Origin: JAFAGX01 sp963759875
GTDB lineage: Bacteria > Acidobacteriota > Terriglobia > Terriglobales > Acidobacteriaceae
NCBI GenBank assembly: GCA_963759875.1
Contig: CAVXBB010000005.1
Coordinates: forward strand, 1-64,000
Direction: 5' to 3'
Length of the DNA stretch: 64,000 nt
Shown here: positions 63,558 to 64,000 of the stretch, one piece after another
Layout: the number at the start of each line of letters is the position of its first letter
Position numbering within the stretch: the stretch's first letter is position 1
Notes under the pieces: model-generated
Told to the model about the DNA's origin: nothing
The model's input: the letters and a program-made list of their open reading frames with translations, nothing else
The model's database searches: none
Translations under genes and position numbers: made by a program

Positions 63558-64000
63558 TTACATTGCTTTTTCGATGGCAGCGCGCAGATCGTCGTAGGAC
63601 ATCAGTCCGGGATGATACAGCGCAACGCGGCCATTGCGGTCAAGCAGAACGAGTGTGGGAGTCGTGCTGGCGCCGTATTTATCAAAGTTAGTTTTGCTGA
63701 CGGGCACGGGAATGTCTTGCAGGCCGGAATAGTACCGTTGCCAGACCCGTCCGATGTAGGCGAGTTCGTCCTTTGGCGTGGCGCTCTCCCCATACGCCGC
63801 ATAGCCATACAACTGGGTGGGAGCTTCGAGTTTCAGTCCCTTCGGCGCAAATTCTGAACTCAACTGGGTGATAACCGGGCCTTCCTGCTTGCAGTCGACG
63901 CACCAATGCGCCCAAAAGAACAAGAGGACCGGAGAGCCTTTCAGCTCATTCAGAGGAGTAGGTCGTATTCCGATATATTGTTGAGTGTTGAGCGGCGGAG
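63558..64000 (-). CDS. TlpA/AhpC-type thioredoxin-like protein, N-terminus cut by window edge
   Basis: The visible 147 residues run from PPLNTQQYIGIRPTPLNELK through LLFFWAHWCVDCKQEGPVIT to the stop at 63558. CVDC is the redox motif, and the cis-Pro-type STTPTLVLLD near the C-terminus completes the thioredoxin fold. The frame is open to base 64000, so the gene continues beyond the window, probably with a signal peptide or membrane anchor. Confidence 0.8.
   Translation of the reverse strand, partial: PPLNTQQYIGIRPTPLNELKGSPVLLFFWAHWCVDCKQEGPVITQLSSEFAPKGLKLEAPTQLYGYAAYGESATPKDELAYIGRVWQRYYSGLQDIPVPVSKTNFDKYGASTTPTLVLLDRNGRVALYHPGLMSYDDLRAAIEKAM

Overview
The window looks like a chromosomal segment of an Acidobacteriota bacterium (Koribacter-like). 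This is inferred from gene content (receiver protein with the LLADDSVTAQNMGRR start, DUF3106, DUF4097/DUF5668 and DUF2911 proteins), moderate GC and the intergenic palindromic repeats. No 16S rRNA or tRNA was seen, so the placement is provisional. Several genes (hyfC-like, the molybdopterin subunit, both carbamoyl-pathway kinase and transferase genes, an ECF sigma factor and its neighbours) are interrupted by single-base indels while every protein motif stays intact. I read most of these as uncorrected sequence errors or very recent lesions, not old pseudogenes.

Layout. 1-8.4 kb: an anaerobic-looking carbon/nitrogen block on the + strand, with a cyclic-2,3-diphosphoglycerate-synthetase-like GTPase, ornithine carbamoyltransferase and carbamate kinase (all frameshifted), an intact aspartate carbamoyltransferase family enzyme, ornithine aminotransferase and malic enzyme-phosphotransacetylase. 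8.4-24.3 kb: a hydrogen block. A six-gene membrane-bound group 4 [NiFe] hydrogenase operon (- strand, with a previously easy-to-miss 36-codon ORF) is divergent from a bidirectional NAD-linked HoxEFUYH hydrogenase operon with its maturation protease. Facing it is a second protease, HydG-like and HydB-like electron-transfer subunits and a formate-dehydrogenase-like molybdopterin protein that lacks the catalytic Sec/Cys.

The two hydrogen-block intergenic regions carry the same ~65-bp regulatory cassette with no indels: a CRP/FNR-type dyad, a second dyad and a GGAACCTT box exactly 50 bp downstream of the first. A perfect CRP-type site also precedes the carbamoyl block. This suggests one CRP/FNR-family regulator controls the hydrogenase, molybdopterin and possibly the carbamoyl genes. 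This is the most interesting unexplained signal in the window.

24.7-40.3 kb: a receiver protein with a long disordered tail, ClpB and Hsp20, RlmI, an ECF sigma/anti-sigma/DUF3106 operon, dTDP-rhamnose genes rmlBAC, prfB with a conserved programmed +1 frameshift, lnt and glgC. 40.4-44.3 kb: a second ECF sigma/anti-sigma operon with envelope DUF5668/DUF4097 proteins. 44.4-46.9 kb: a UvrC/Cho-like nuclease and a phage-type replication pair (DnaC-like plus DUF1376). 47-52 kb: a LysR regulator divergent from isocitrate lyase, and an EF-G paralogue. 52-57 kb: small stress and hypothetical genes. 57-60.1 kb: parB-parA-rsmG with two perfect parS sites, a chromosome-segregation locus that often lies near the origin. 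60-64 kb: secreted and hypothetical proteins, a MOSC protein and a partial TlpA-like thioredoxin.
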